A DNA stretch of 64,000 nt from Tetranychus cinnabarinus (taxonomy: Eukaryota; Arthropoda; Arachnida; Trombidiformes; Tetranychidae): assembly GCA_022266195.1 (NCBI GenBank), contig WHVY01000009.1, positions 682,001 to 746,000 on the forward strand. The letters run 5' to 3'. The position numbers and the translations under genes are program-made. The notes under the pieces were generated by a model. That model was given only the letters and a program-made list of their open reading frames with translations, did no database searches and was not told where the DNA came from. The first letter of the stretch is position 1. Each line of letters starts with the position of its first letter. Positions 1 through 13,193 of this stretch are shown piece by piece.

Positions 1-3000
1 CAACAATCCAAATCATCAATTTCATTATCACTTGAAAACAATTCAAATTCCAATACAAATGATCAAGTGCGTAAAAAAGCAAAGGAGCAAAAATTGATAA
101 ACACTAAATTATGAAGACAACCAAGACAAAAGAGCATTTAATAAATGTTTACCGAGAATAGCCATCGACATTTTTTCAAAAAAAGTTTCCTTTCCATCAA
201 CCATTTCCATATCATCATCATTCCAATCTTCACCATCATTATGATTATTCAAGAATAAATACCTTTATCACCCATTTCACTCCAAGCAAATACTCCTTCC
301 TTCCTCTTCTCACTCCCTGCACTTGCCATCAACTTCACTTTTACTGCCACGAAAGAGGAACAAAAAAACTTGTTCAATAAAGATCGCTGAATTTGTCATA
401 ACTTGAATCTCTAGTCACTCAATATAGCAATATATTTTCACTCCCAGCATATTAACTCCCAAGACTTTTACTCCCAAGTACTTGGAAGCTTGGACACTCG
501 AAGCATTTGCTATTCAATTGTCAATTTTTGCCATTCGTAATGCAGTCAAATGTCCTTTTGTCTTTAGTCAGCTTTGATTTTTTGTACGCTCTTGATTATC
601 AAGCCAATTGGTACAACTCTAGATTATAATCCAACGAACGAGTGAAAAGGAAATTGAATCAATTCTGTTCTTTACTTTAATCAAATGGATAATTTTCCTT
701 TGCCATTCACTTGTTTCCACTTTGCCTTGATTTATGTATCAAGAGACTGATTGATAATGAATAGAATAATCGTTGCGTGATTGTCTTAAATAACTGGCGT
801 TACCAGGCAAATAACCTGTAATTAAGCCTTTCAACATTTTCTTCCTCCACTTTCAAATTGATCCTTCAGAATCAGAACTCTGTAACCAACATTCTCCTTG
901 GTTGATTCCATTGTTGACAAGAGTCAAATGCATAATTCCGAAGAGCAGAACAGAATAGAAAAAAGAACAACTTGAATCTTCACTTTTCCCTTTCATCCAG
1001 CAACAAGAAGCACAATTGTTTACCATTGCATCAACTATTTAACAGTTAATCGATTCAATGTTGAATCAACTTTCAAAGCAACAAATAACAATAATGGAAG
1101 CAATAAGAGAGTAAAAAGTGAGGCGAAGAAAAAAAAAATGTTTGAATAAAGTTGCTTCTTACCTCATCATTGTTACGCTTTGATACACTTTTTTGAATCA
1201 TTTTTTCGCTCTACTTTTCCTCTTCTCTTCATCTTCATCCATTCATTACTTTTGCATATTCTCATTCTTTCTGCTTCTCAACACTCTAATACTTTCATCT
1301 TTACAGCATTCAATTAGCAAATGAGCTTAGTAACATTATCCTTGGTAAAGGAAAATTTTGTTTTCTTCTTTCTCCAACTTTGCGCTTTCTCTTTTCATTT
1401 CGTGCCTTTCATTTACTTACCAATGGTTAATCAAATACAATCATCTTAATAGCTCAAGTTTAACGTTTCAAGCATTTTCCCTCTCTTTTCACTATTACAT
1501 TGCCATTATCATCTCTTGATAAGACTTGTCTGATTCTTGCAACAGATTATTAGACAGCTTATAAGACAACAACAAACCTTTTCCTTCCCTGTTTGACTTT
1601 TGCTTTTCATTTGCTTTTCTGTGCGCATTCAATGTCAATGTTGGCCCAAGAAAATGTTATAATAATAAACATATCCAATTACAATTAGATCATTTTTGTC
1701 TTAATATGACATTTGTTCAAAGGTCAACTCTCAACATGAATTCATTTGTTTGCGCTTCGATAACAAGAAAATCAATAGTTACATTGAATCGAGTAATATG
1801 AGTTTCTCTCAATTACAAATCATTAACGTTTCATTAGTCAACCTTTTTGCCTAACATTCATTTCGACACTTTGTTATATTCACTCATTAAGATGTCAATT
1901 TCATGATTCAATTTCAAGGTAGAGCTCAACAAAATGTTACGTTTCATCAGCGTTTTCTTAAACGAAATAATCCAAATCTGATCGAACAGAAACTCGGAGA
2001 AAAATCGTAAAATTGGAATTCTAATCGATTGATGAAAATGTAACATTTTTTGGAAATGCTGGCCATTGCTCACATGGTTGAGAATCAAAACTACAGAATT
2101 TCGAAATTTCTTTGCTAGAATTTCCATTTTGATGAGCAATTGCGCATGAAAATGTTGGTCTCGGTAAATTGAATCAAAGTTTCTAAATTATTGAAAATGC
2201 GAGTTTACTTGGTTTAATTTACTTTACCTATTTGGGTTAACATTTCAAACTGAGTTTGAAATCAACTTTTCCAGTAGCCTTGGTCGTTCATCTTCAAATT
2301 TTCAAAAGCTATTCAGACTTTTAGATGTAATGGGTTTGTAAAAAATTTATAATCCAAAAGGTTCATCAATAAATTGATGCACATTCAATCTGGTTTCACA
2401 AAATTGAGTGATCAAACTTTGCAAGTATAAATGTTTAAAAAATAAACACGATCAATAGCAGGGTGAGATGAACTTGCATAACCTAATTCTGAATGTATAA
2501 TTGAAAAACAAAATTACAAGTGAAAAAAAGATTAAAAGAACAATCACATAAATTCAGGAGAAAATTTCAGGCGAAGAATTACTGATAAAAAGAACAGAAA
2601 CGTCGAGGAAAATATCGAAGGCAAAAGCGATAGAAAAGAAGATTTTGAATGATAAAAGTTGCGTTTCAACTGGCGCCAAATGAATAACAACCAATATCGA
2701 CAAATCGTAAAATTCGTAAAATTCCAATCTAAACGTTTATCTGTAACTCTGAGTCTCTCTTTGGAACTGCAAGTTATCACAATTAACTGCTTACGTATTA
2801 GCTAGATATTTCTTCGTCCATCAATTCCTAATCCGCTTTTCTTCAGCTACTCTTTATCATCAATCTTATCTCAAAGAGATTAAACAACAATTAAACGAAT
2901 TAAAAGATCGAAAGAATCCAATTAAATTTTTTTTCGTTCATCCCACAACAAATGCAAAATGTTCGAATTCCGAGTTTAATCTCTAAATCTATTTCCATTG

Positions 3001-6000
3001 AATCAACCAACGATAGCAAGAAATCTCGGTTCTTCAGATTAGCATCAAAAACCATGAAATTTCATGAGATTGTAATACGAACATCACTTTTGCCGAAAAT
3101 TCTGAAAACTTTTAGCTCAAAACAAAGCGATTATCAGTTCTGAGTTACATTTTTGTAAACAAAGTTGACATTTTCTAGTCAAAAAAGGTAAACAAAAGTT
3201 GAGTTTGTTTAATTTAATCATTTCAAATGTTTCATTGAAAACAAAATGAAAGATTGAAAAAAAGGAAAGTTTCCTCTGTCCAGATTAGTCTTTCCCTGAA
3301 GATGCAGTTGAGTGGGTTACAATGAAATTATGTTCATTTACGATCTTACAGTTGCTGCCTTGATTTAATTAGATATTCAAATTTTCCATGTTTTCACTTG
3401 GAAAACATTTCAATCTTGATTCAACTCTTTTTTGTGTTTCATGTAACAAAAACCAATTGTGTCAACTATTATTTTAAATGTGTAAACACTGAGTAGGCAA
3501 AGATTCCAACACTGTTTATATTGCATTAAATTTAATATTTCATCATTATACTACCACATGAATCCATATGTTACCGGCTTAGTCAACAGAATATTTTTTT
3601 TCTATCTTTACATTTTTCTTTCTCTTTTTCCTTTCATGAATCACATTGAGCTCAGAAAGGCAGAAATGTTGAAATCAAAGTGTTTTCGTTTGATGAAACA
3701 ATATTCACATATTTATTATTATTATCACTATTACCATTTATTATTGTCATAAAGAGCACAAAATGTATAATAATGTTTGTGAAGGAAAAAGAAAAGGGTT
3801 AATATGCAAGAGAATGCAAGTCACTTTTTTAGCATTTTCACTTATTCCTCCAACTGATTAATTGAACCATTAACAGAACTTTTGATTTATCAATTGATCT
3901 TTAACTTTATTGTTCAACTTGGACATTTGGTCATTTTATTTGCTTAATTTTCCCTTTTCATGTTTACATGGATTTATCTAATTATTGAATTACTCTTTTT
4001 TTCATGGTTGCAAGGGAAAAGTTGGACAAAAAAGAATCAGAATTTTCATGCTCATCAGAAATGACATTTGTCATGATATTATCGTGTTCTTGTTTGTCGA
4101 TATTGGTCAAAGTGCTATCAACAAATTCTGATTGATGAAAATGAATGAAAACAAAATGGAAAACTCGGGCAAAGAATGAAATATTTTTTCAACATTTTTT
4201 GATTTCCTGAGTTTTTCGAATATCTTTCAATTTTTAAACTTACTTCATTAAATCATGAAAATCTAGTTTAGAATGGAAGAGAACATAAATGATAGAAATA
4301 GGAATTTCTCTAAATTTAAGTTACTGACTTCAAGAATTCCCTCAAAGTTAACTTATTTTTCTCTAGAATTAGATTGAAATTTATTCAATAGTCTAATGTC
4401 GGCAAATTCAATTTTTTTAAAGCAAAGTTTATTTAGAAATTAAGTTCAAAATTCGAAATCGAATTGCAAGAAAACCAAAAACCAAATTCCGAGAGATTAT
4501 GCGAAGTTCATTTCCAAATCCATTCATTCTGTGCTTCTTTCAAATCTTATGTAAAATCTTCAGACCAAAAAATGAAGTAACTTACATACAGCCACCAACT
4601 TGTATTTAATTAATTATTTGTTAGCCTCTAACCAGCAGTAAAAGTGTTAATTTGATCAAATGCGATCTTGGATTTATTATAATTTTGTTTGAACATTGTA
4701 AACAGTAATGTAAGTAAACAAGTCAATTTTGATTGCATGAAAAGAGCGACTAAGGCTGAATAGTTGGACCATTTTGCAAGTGAACCATTGTTGGGGCAAG
4801 AATGGATTTTGATTACATTTGATGAAAGAGCTGAATGTACATTCTAGTCAATATATTGCTGAAAAACTGGGCAGACAAAAGGTAGGACAATCTACAGGAA
4901 ATTAATATCCACTAATATTGATAACAATGGTAACAATCAAACAAGATGATAGCTATTTGAAGATCAATTGAGAACGAAATTACATGATGAAAGAAGTGTT
5001 TTTAAAAAAAGAAATGAATTGAGGTAAAACCCAAAAGTATAAAGACATTGTTTTATAATGTGAGTGGTTTCAAGTGCCCAATCCTCAGCGTCTTTTCCCT
5101 TTGATAAATATCTGATAATATAAAAACTATAAGTCACAAAATCTTTCATTTCATATTTTCTTACCTCTTCATCTTCATCATGGGTTGAACAACTTTTCAA
5201 CTATTTATTACAGATTTTTCATTTTCTTCCCGTTCCAACCAATTTCTCATTTTTGCTTTGCGCACTCAACTCCGATATTCAATAACTTCATTTTTTTCTT
5301 GAAACAAGATCTTTTGTTGCTTTAAAAGTAGAAAGTAAATCATTTCGTTTAAAAAGTGAACATTCTTGGACATTGAAACTCAAGATTTCATCATTTCTCA
5401 TTTTCTTTTAATCACTTTGTTCGTTAAAATATTTGAACCGAACACTCAAACATGAGAAATTCAAACCTTCGCTTTGACCCTTTTCTAGCTTAAAAGTACA
5501 TTCAATGTTCGTAAAATTTTGGTTCAATTTTTTGCCCAAAATGCATTGATCTTTTAACTTCATTTCGATATTTTTTAGTTCTTTTCCTTTCATTTTATTT
5601 CTGATTCTTGCAAATCGAGATCGAGTCAAGGTTGTTCGAGATTCTCTTTTTTCAGATTTAATGGAAATTTTAACGTAATTTATCTTTTCTGATCATTTCG
5701 ATTTCTTGTATTTTCTCAGTTGAAATGAACGTAAAAGTAAAAATGATCATTTTTACTTGGAGCCTTGTCGATTCATTTTATCGAACTGAGATGAATTTCT
5801 AACTGGAATTGGAATGCAAAGACTTTGGAATGCATGCAACATATTTAATTATTTTCCCTGAAGATAACTCAAGTTCGTTATTTGAACCTTTTTACCCAAA
5901 GAAAAGGCTTCCATTGTTGAAGCAAGAAAAAATCAGAAATTGAAAATTGAGATGCAATTTTATTCCTGATAAATGTAAACCCTGAATTTGAGTGAATTTC

Positions 6001-6470
6001 AAAAATACATCAAAAGAGTAAATATTGTTGCCTTACACGAAGAAGAAGAGAAATATCTTTTTTTATTTATTCATACAGTTCGTGACACGAATTGTAACCA
6101 GATTGGTTACATTTGAACATCCGATTTGAAACGAGATCAACTTGAGTAAATATTGAAACAAGATTTAATCTACTAAATTATAAAAATTTATTGAATTTCA
6201 TCTAAAAATCATGTTCAACTCTACTCATCCAAACTTTGCCTAACTGCAAACACTTCAACATGTTACAGTATTCAAATTGCGACTTTGGTCACATATTGAA
6301 ATTTGTTATCAAAAGTTACAATAACTTTCAAAATCTGTTCAACTATTTACTTACAATGGAAGCCAAAAAACGATGTCATAAGATTCACTAACATCGTAAA
6401 GCAAGAGTTTGAACTTTCCCAGAATGTGCCATTAATGAAATGCAAAGTTGAACTCAAATGCACTACTTAC
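1..6470 (-). other. Intron 4 of the kainate receptor gene (incomplete, at least 6.47 kb)
   Basis: This is AT-rich, low-complexity sequence with no convincing exon, RNA gene or transposon ends on either strand. The short open frames here show no family motif and mostly lack ATG starts. A very short exon could be missed by eye. Confidence 0.6.
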
Positions 6471-6646
6471 CGCAGTTAATAAATATGGAAGGCTTTCCGG
6501 TTTTGTGTCCACAATCAGTGAGTAAATGTTGCGATTTTTGATATCGAGAAGAGTTTCACGGAATATTTGGGGTTCCGTTTTGCGAAAAACAAATTGCACA
6601 TTTTTAGGTAAAGGTGGCTTAATGAGTTCTTGTAATCCAATTAGTG
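6471..6646 (-). CDS. Kainate receptor exon 4: lobe II of the amino-terminal domain
   Basis: The acceptor ATCAATCAG precedes 6646. The exon encodes SLIGLQELIKPPLPKN, then a stretch like the invertebrate kainate lobe II with IYSLIVDTKPESLPYLLTA (218-236). It ends in phase 0 at GTAAGT (6470-6465). It is separated from exon 3 by a 3.8-kb intron. No continuation was recognised in 1-6470. Confidence 0.87.
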
Positions 6647-9600
6647 CTGATTGATGAACAAAGATATTCCATGAAATCCATTGGCATGAAAAGAAAAAAG
6701 AAAATTTGGTTGAAAAAATCGAACGTAAAAGTTTTTTTGTTAAATTTTGAAGAAATTTTCGAACATAAAAAGACGAAAAAATCATTTGTTCATTTCGTAT
6801 CAATTTCAATGAAAAAGATTCTACAAAAAGTGGAAAAACGTTTAGTTGTTTTAAATGTGATTATGAATGTTAATAACAATCTGTAAAAGAATCTGAAAAA
6901 AGCAAAATTCTCTAGAGAATTGATTCCACTTTGCATTCATTGTAGAGTTGCACTTATCTTGAATCATGAATTTATAGAATTTTCTCCAAGAATATAAAGT
7001 TGATCTGAAGCGCAATTATTTATCTATCAAGATCATGATCATTTTTCTTGTTCATATTTCCAGATTATTTTAAAACCTTTAGAAGGTTCATTTTTTTCTC
7101 AACATTTTTTCGTGAGTTTCATTTAAAAGAGAAAATTGTTGCTGAGCTTTGGATGAAAAAAAAACTTTGCCAAAAAATGACTTTATTCATGGTAACCATG
7201 AATCATGTTGAAAGTGCAAGGAAATGAGGTTCAATGTTGAACCATATTTGCCTTTGAGATTCAACAGAGCTGGTACAACTTGTCAGAATATTCATTTTAC
7301 AATATTTTCAACGCTTCCTCAACCTTGATAACCTTCCATCATGTACATCATTCAAGAATCAAAATTCCAACAGAACACTGATAATAATCGTTCTAACAAG
7401 GTGTGATTTCATGTGCAAAATTCAACTTGGAAATGAAAGTTGACAAAAAAAGGTAAAATTGTAATTCATCTTTTATCTGAAAATACTTTCTCATATCTGA
7501 TTCATCTTGGATTCTTGTTAACTGAATCATCATTTTCCTTGTTCACAAATGGTCCATCATGATGCATATTAATGCAAATCCGTTATCATTTCGAGTGAGA
7601 AAGAAATTCTTTTTTTTGTCTTTTTTCCTTTCTTTGCCAACTGATTCATAAGTGTTGATTCAACTGACTAAACATTAACGTGATGAGTAAGTACTTTTAT
7701 TGCAATACATGAACACATGCAGAGTAACATGTGTGTGTGTGTGTTTGCATCTACATCAACAATATTAGCTTGTAATTTGGCGCAATTCATTCCATTTATG
7801 GTGCAATCAAAAGAAAAGTTGATAAGAAAATTGGGCAAACTTGTGCACAAGAATACAGTTTATTGATAAACTAACCTTTTCACTGCTCTTTTTGTTCAAC
7901 TTTTGTATTCATCAATAAAAATGAAGCTGCTTACCTTATCATTTGCAACTTATTTACTCCCAACTCTCCACTCTAACCTTGCATCTCTTCATTTGAAATA
8001 AGTAGTGTAATCCATCTTTCGTCTTCACGATTTTCGCAGAGAAAATTATTCTTTTCAAATTTTCTTTTCGAGTGCAAATCAACTTTCCTATTCACAACAA
8101 ATTTCTAATTGAGCCTAAATGTGCGTTAATTTCCAAGATATTCAATGATGTAATCGATAAAGAATTCAAAATTTATGCTCAGTTATTCAAGCTCATTCAA
8201 TGCTTGTCCAATATCTCATCAGATATGCTTCAACTTATATTGCAAATGTATGCTTGAGATTTGAAGGACTAACGGTTTTCAGTCTTACACTCACTGATAT
8301 TTGAAGATCATTTCTAAGAGCGAAAATTTCATTATTCCATGCTATTCTCTTCGCAGAAATACATTCACCTTAATTGAAAAGAATAACTACAGAGTTTCGA
8401 CTTCTAACGGAGACATGAAGAAATGTGAAGTCTAACCAAGACAGCAAAAATAAGGAACACTGGTCATAAAAACAAGTGCGAAAAATTAATCCCAGAAAAC
8501 GATTCATTGATTAATGAAAATTTTTGACATTATTCCGATTCTTATTTAGAAATTTCTAAAGTTTAAAAATTGTTCGGAGTGACCAAGTTCATGGTGATGT
8601 AAAAGATGCAAATCAGAGCTTATTAGGCCAATGATGAAGTTAGTAGAATCAAGTTTTCTTGAAAAGTGTTTTTCACAAAATTTTGCCTCTTCTTCATTTC
8701 TTGAAGGCTTTTCCGTCGAAAGCAGTATTCTGTATAACAACTAGAATAACAAAAATCAATAAGTCTTTTTGGTCTGATTGGTAAAGTTGGTTTGGTATGA
8801 TTATTGGTATATCTGACATTGTAGCTTAGTTTAGACAACTTGGTGGATTCTTTGCGATTTTGGTATTTCTTTACATTTCCATTGAGAATCATGCAAGATC
8901 AAAGGATTGGTTTAACAGGGTAGAATGTTGATCAAGAAAATGATTCGCTTCTCTTTAACCATCAGTTGAAGAATTGTGATGAATTTATCATAAACTTTTC
9001 TCTTTACCTTTTTTTTCGCTTCAATGACATCTAGACTAATATTGAGGTCTTCGCTTCAACATTACAGCATTCAATAATGGAATTTACGCCAAAAGAAGAG
9101 TCAAAAAAAAGCTCAAATCGTTGACAGAAAAGGAAAGAAATTATATGCAGAGGAAAAATGAGGATAAAATGTGTGCAACAACGAATGAAATTGTCAATCT
9201 TGATAACTTTAAATTCTATTCTTATTCCAACATTTGCAATTGCACACTTTTCTTGAACATTTCTGACACATTTTCCTCTCCTTTTCCAACCTTCTGATTT
9301 ATCAGTTTTCCATCAACAGATGAAATTGCTCATTTTACATTCAACTTTTAACCGACTTTCACAGTTCAATTCATACATATTTATGCATTAAACATTGCCT
9401 CAATTGCAACAGGGAATTGCATCTTGGAATGATCATGAAATGTAATGAAACAATCGCCAAGATTGTCTTTCAATAAACTCTAATTTGCTTTCATTTCCTA
9501 ATCTAACAAAAGTAATGAAAAAAAAGCTCATCAATTGTCAGCTTTTAGATTCTCATTTCTAACTGAATATCAATTGTGAACATTAATAAAGGTTGTTTCA

Positions 9601-11169
9601 TTTCACTGAACATTTCATGGAGCTTGTATTTATAAATATAGAATTTTTTTCCCTCATTTTCTCGTTCGAATCTTGTGATTATTTTTTTGCACATTAAAGA
9701 TGAAAATAATGAGAAGAGAAAAAAGTTGCTCCAATGAAGAAGATCAGAGGCCGTAAGGAAAGTTTCCTCTTGCAACTGATAGGATAATAAGGAAACAATG
9801 AAGAAACTGAAACATTGATCAAGAGTCGAAAAAAAGGAACAAAAAAAGTGTTACTTTTATCCGAATGTGATGGTATTCTGAATGAGAACTCTGGACAGAA
9901 TACTGATGAGAAAATTGAACAAGTTGAAATGGAATCAAGATCCTGATAAAGACAGATATATTTCATTCCCTGTGATATTATTGTGTGTCTTGCCACTGAT
10001 GACGCCCTTTCATTTCTTTCATTTCTTTTTTTGCTTCTTTCTTTCTTCACATTTTTTAGGCTCAATTCCAAGACTTATTCAGATAAACATTCAACTATAT
10101 CAAAAGAAGAATGAACAAGTAAATTTTGTGTATTCACTCTGATTACATGGTATTGACATACACACAATGTTTTCGTGGTTGTTACTTTTGTCATTTAATC
10201 TGTTAACTTTATATCATTGTTAGACATAAAGAGATGAAAGGAAAGACCAAGAAACGAGACTAAATTGATGATGAAATTGTCATTATTCAGAAATGGTTTA
10301 TTCAGACCAAATGCAAAACATGAAAATCAATCCATTTTATCGAGTTTCGAAAATCATTTCATCGACTGTCAAATGTTCACAGTTTATCAGATGGAAATTT
10401 TTCATCGAACAAGTTGATCGAAAAACAAATATTTATCTTGAGATGAGTTTTGCTACTTACACATGTCATCCTCGTAGAGCACAGCTACTTTAGTCCAGTT
10501 GAGGTATATTATCAGGTCTCGAAGGGAGTCACTCATTGCAGCCGAACCGGGATGAAGGTTGATTGAAAACTCTTTGCTGTGACCGGCTTCACCCAAATTT
10601 TGAAGACGCGCTTCCATGTGAGGTATGTCGAGAGCATCACAAAGCGATTGTACGTGGATTCCAAGAAGAGGATCTTGAGGACCGAATATTGAAATGACAC
10701 CCGAAGTGACCTGGAAACAAGCTGGAATCGGCAGAACACGTTCAATATGGAATTTTGAGGAAAAGAAGAAAAATCAAATTTTCATTGCTTACCTTTCTTG
10801 GAGGCATGAAAGCTGTCATCATGTGGTACATATTGAATATCGTAGACTAGAGTTGTATTGGGCAGTATATTTGGATCTTTATTGACTCGGTAAACAGCAT
10901 ATTTAAATGCTAATTCAGTTTGACTATCTTTTTCTTCTTTGGTAAACAATGCACCTACAAAGAACATGGAATAAGTTCATTTGGATATTCAACATTGGAA
11001 TAACAATTTTATGGAAAAAAAGAAAAACTTTGACACTTTTTTTTCTCTTGATCACTTTACCTATTTTAACAGTTGTTGGAATTGATTGAGCTGAATTGGA
11101 AAAATAATTCCATGATGAAAGGAATAAAAAAATGATAGCAACATTATAAACAATTTTGGCACTTTCCAT
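6471..11169 (-). CDS. Kainate-type ionotropic glutamate receptor, 5' part (4 exons, 236 codons)
   Basis: This is the first part of a ligand-gated cation channel subunit of the kainate (GluK/GRIK-like) family, which acts at the neuronal plasma membrane. Coding exons run 11169-11061, 10954-10793, 10721-10461 and 6646-6471, with all junctions GT-AG and phases 1, 1, 1, 0 in agreement. Residues 1-27 are a signal peptide, with likely cleavage after NSA. Residues 34-236 are lobe I and part of lobe II of the amino-terminal domain. Family hallmarks are LPNTTLVYDIQ (67-77), DSFHASKKAC (83-92), ISIFGP (100-105), LNWTKVAVLYEDD (164-176) and LIGLQELIKP (179-188). The glutamate-binding S1/S2 lobes and pore are not in the window and must lie to the left, past an intron longer than 6.4 kb. 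The family call is firm; the exact subtype is not. The first 17 residues are identical to those of the divergent mGluR gene because of an inverted duplication. Confidence 0.9.
6647..10460 (-). other. Intron 3 of the kainate receptor gene (3.8 kb)
   Basis: The intron is bounded by GTAAGT (10460-10455) and CAG (6649-6647, minus strand). It contains a short GT microsatellite at 7731-7744. I see no other gene or element in it. Confidence 0.75.
7731..7744. repeat. (GT)7 microsatellite
   Basis: Seven uninterrupted GT units lie inside intron 3 of the kainate receptor gene. Confidence 0.9.
10461..10721 (-). CDS. Kainate receptor exon 3: amino-terminal domain lobe I to lobe II
   Basis: The acceptor GATTCCAG lies just before 10721. 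A nearer CAG, nine bases into the exon, was rejected because it breaks the phase. The exon encodes residues 91-177: ACFQVTSGVISIFGP, then IHVQSLCDALDIPHMEAR and LNWTKVAVLYEDD. It ends at a GTAAGT donor (10460-10455). The intron between exons 2 and 3 is only 71 bp (10722-10792). Confidence 0.9.
10793..10954 (-). CDS. Kainate receptor exon 2: start of the amino-terminal domain
   Basis: The exon follows a 106-bp intron (10955-11060) ending TTTGTAG and ends at a GTAAGC donor. It encodes residues 37-90: GALFTKEEKDSQTELAF, then the kainate/AMPA signature NxILPNTTLVYDIQ, then DSFHASKK. Phase is 1 on both sides. Confidence 0.88.
11061..11169 (-). CDS. Kainate receptor exon 1: start codon and signal peptide
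   Basis: The ATG at 11169-11167 has G at -3 and G at +4. The exon encodes 36 codons plus one base and ends at a GTAAAG donor (11060-11055). The hydrophobic core VAIIFLFL is followed by SSWNYFSNSAQS, so signal-peptide cleavage is plausible after NSA. Bases 11169-11115 lie inside the inverted repeat and mirror 13281-13335. Bases 11114-11061 are unique and start the receptor-specific part. Confidence 0.85.
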
Positions 11170-11193
11170 AGCCTTGGAATGGACAACACTTCA

Positions 11194-11256
11194 CTATAAC
11201 ACCATAACTTGACTGAACTTTTAAAGGGCCAAGTGTATCATTCAAGTGAGAAACAT
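11194..11256 (-). promoter_or_regulatory. Three minimal upstream ORFs in the kainate receptor 5'UTR
   Basis: These are the mirror copies of the mini-ORFs at 13194-13256, with ATGs at 11256, 11241 and 11205 on the minus strand. The kainate start codon follows at 11169. Confidence 0.4.
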
Positions 11257-11389
11257 TCAACACACAAACACTGCTTTGGACAAAAGTGTTTTTTAACCAA
11301 CAAACAAAAGTAAAAACTTTTTTGTTTTCCCTTTCAATTTGTGTCTTCCCTTTGCTTTTGTACGTTTGGCTGTTCAATTTTGTTCACTC

Positions 11390-11394
11390 ACTGA
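11390..11394 (-). promoter_or_regulatory. Candidate initiator (TCAGT) for the kainate receptor gene
   Basis: This is the mirror copy of the motif at 13056-13060, at the same distance from the kainate ATG. Because it lies within the duplicated arm, it is not independent evidence. Confidence 0.25.
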
Positions 11395-11781
11395 ATCAAC
11401 GAAACAAGAAAATGTTTCAACAACAAGAAGACGAAGAAGAAGATGATGGAAAAAGGCGAAGAAGGAGAAGAAGAAGAAGAGGGAAAAAAGTTCAGTCGAA
11501 AAAAAGATGCGGATAAATATGAGTGAGATGGTGAGTATTCAGAGAGAATTGGATGGAAAAACCATGAGAATTGATGAAAGAAAGGAAAAAGAGAAAGAAA
11601 ATCGAGAGAAAATGAAAGAATGAATTTGTCATGTGCAACTTTAATTTTCAACTCCCGCACATTCAGGATAAAACTATTTAATCGATATTTTCTCGTAAAT
11701 TATCCATCCTGGTTTTTCCCTGGAGCATTTATTTATCAATTCTTTTTCATTGCATTCTTTTATCTCCAAAAAAACCAATCA

Positions 11782-12670
11782 ATTCCATAGCATCAAACTA
11801 TACTCTTTCAACATCAATCTGAACTTCTCAATTAATTCAAACTCATTTTTGTATTCTGCAGCTCTTTCAGTAAACTTTCCCTTGAGCGCTTCATAACCCT
11901 GAACCCATCGCAATGCTGAAATACGATTGTAACATTGAGATCATTTTCATCTCAGTTTAAAAGCCTCAAAATTATCAAAGTTGTGCAAAATAAATGTTCA
12001 AACTTGATACAAGTGGTGGCATCTGTTGCTGATGAAAGTAAACCTTTAATCTCAGAAAAGGGTTCTTACGGTTCCAAATCTTATAAATTAAACTTTCAAT
12101 CCTTCATATTCCAAAATCGAAAAGTCAAGAGAATTCTCAGAATGATTTTAAAACCAGTTAATTCTAATTACTATCGTTATTCAAATAAATCAACTCAACT
12201 GCTAAGCCAAATGAGTAACTAACCAATTGGAGCGCTAGCACAAGGCCGAAAATTTTGTGATCAAAAACATGTTCAATAGTTGCTCTACTTTTAATATGCA
12301 ATTCGCATTGAAAATTTTTAGTTCTTAGCTGTTAACCTTTTGCTTGCTTCGTGCACGTCTATCGAGATTAAAAAACTAAAGATGTCGCTAGTTTGGTCAC
12401 AGAAAGCATAAAAGTCTCTCTTTGATAAAACTCAATTGTTGAATTGTTTAAATAATTGATGAATGTACAATTTAAGTAGCTTCAACATTGAGTAGAAAAT
12501 CGTGAAATCGAAAAAAAAGCCATCGATCCAAAAATAAAGAATTGAAGACAATTTTTTCGTTAAATTGATTTTCGCTAATTATCTAAACTGTGACGATTGT
12601 GCTGATGAACTAAATACAAACCAAAAGCGAATTAAAATATTGATACAGCAAAAGAGTATTTGATGTTTGA
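11782..12670. other. Unique spacer between the inverted arms (889 bp)
   Basis: This is single-copy, AT-rich sequence between the two divergent 5' ends. The only longer open frame (11935-12222) begins with TTG and resembles nothing I know. As the shared upstream region of both genes it may hold enhancers, but I cannot identify a specific site. Confidence 0.6.
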
Positions 12671-13055
12671 TGATTGGCTTTTTTTAGAGATAAAAGAATG
12701 CATTGAAAAAGAATTGATAAATAAATGCTCCAGGGAAAAACCAGGATGGATAATTTACGAGAAAATATCGATTAAATAGTTTTATCCTGAATGTGCGGGA
12801 GTTGAAAATTAAAGTTGCACATGACAAATTCATTCTTTCATTTTCTCTCGATTTTCTTTCTCTTTTTCCTTTCTTTCATCAATTCTCATGGTTTTTCCAT
12901 CCAATTCTCTCTGAATACTCACCATCACACTCATATTTATCCGCATCTTTTTTTCAACTGAACTTTTTTCCCTCTTCTTCTTCTCCTTTTTCGCCTTTTT
13001 CCATCATCTTCTTCTTCGTCTTCTTGTTGTTGAAACATTTTCTTGTTTCGTTGAT

Positions 13056-13060
13056 TCAGT
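13056..13060 (+). promoter_or_regulatory. Candidate initiator (TCAGT) for the mGluR gene
   Basis: TCAGT matches the arthropod initiator consensus and lies 225 bp upstream of the ATG. ACGTAC at +28 to +33 fits the arthropod downstream promoter element at five of six positions. The motif is short, so this is suggestive only. It is duplicated in the other arm at 11390-11394. Confidence 0.25.
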
Positions 13061-13193
13061 GAGTGAACAAAATTGAACAGCCAAACGTACAAAAGCAAAG
13101 GGAAGACACAAATTGAAAGGGAAAACAAAAAAGTTTTTACTTTTGTTTGTTGGTTAAAAAACACTTTTTTCCAAAGCAGTGTTTGTGTGTTGA

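Larger units (their letters stand above)
11115..11781 (-). repeat. Left arm of the inverted duplication carrying promoter, 5'UTR and exon 1 start
   Basis: On the minus strand, 11781-11115 matches 12671-13335 on the plus strand almost base for base. Pair coordinates sum to 24450-24453. The inner end fades just beyond a shared TGATTGG-TTTTTT-GAGATAAAAGAATGCA stretch, and the outer end stops inside codon 18 of the reading frame. Only scattered substitutions, one 3-bp indel in a TTC-rich tract and a 1-bp homopolymer change are visible; by eye I estimate 97% identity or more. Confidence 0.95.

Noticed and set aside
10694..10712. Use of the CAG just before GTCACTTCGG as the exon 3 acceptor of the kainate gene.
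   Set aside because: It shifts the phase and drops the conserved AC-x-Q residues; the acceptor nine bases upstream keeps both.
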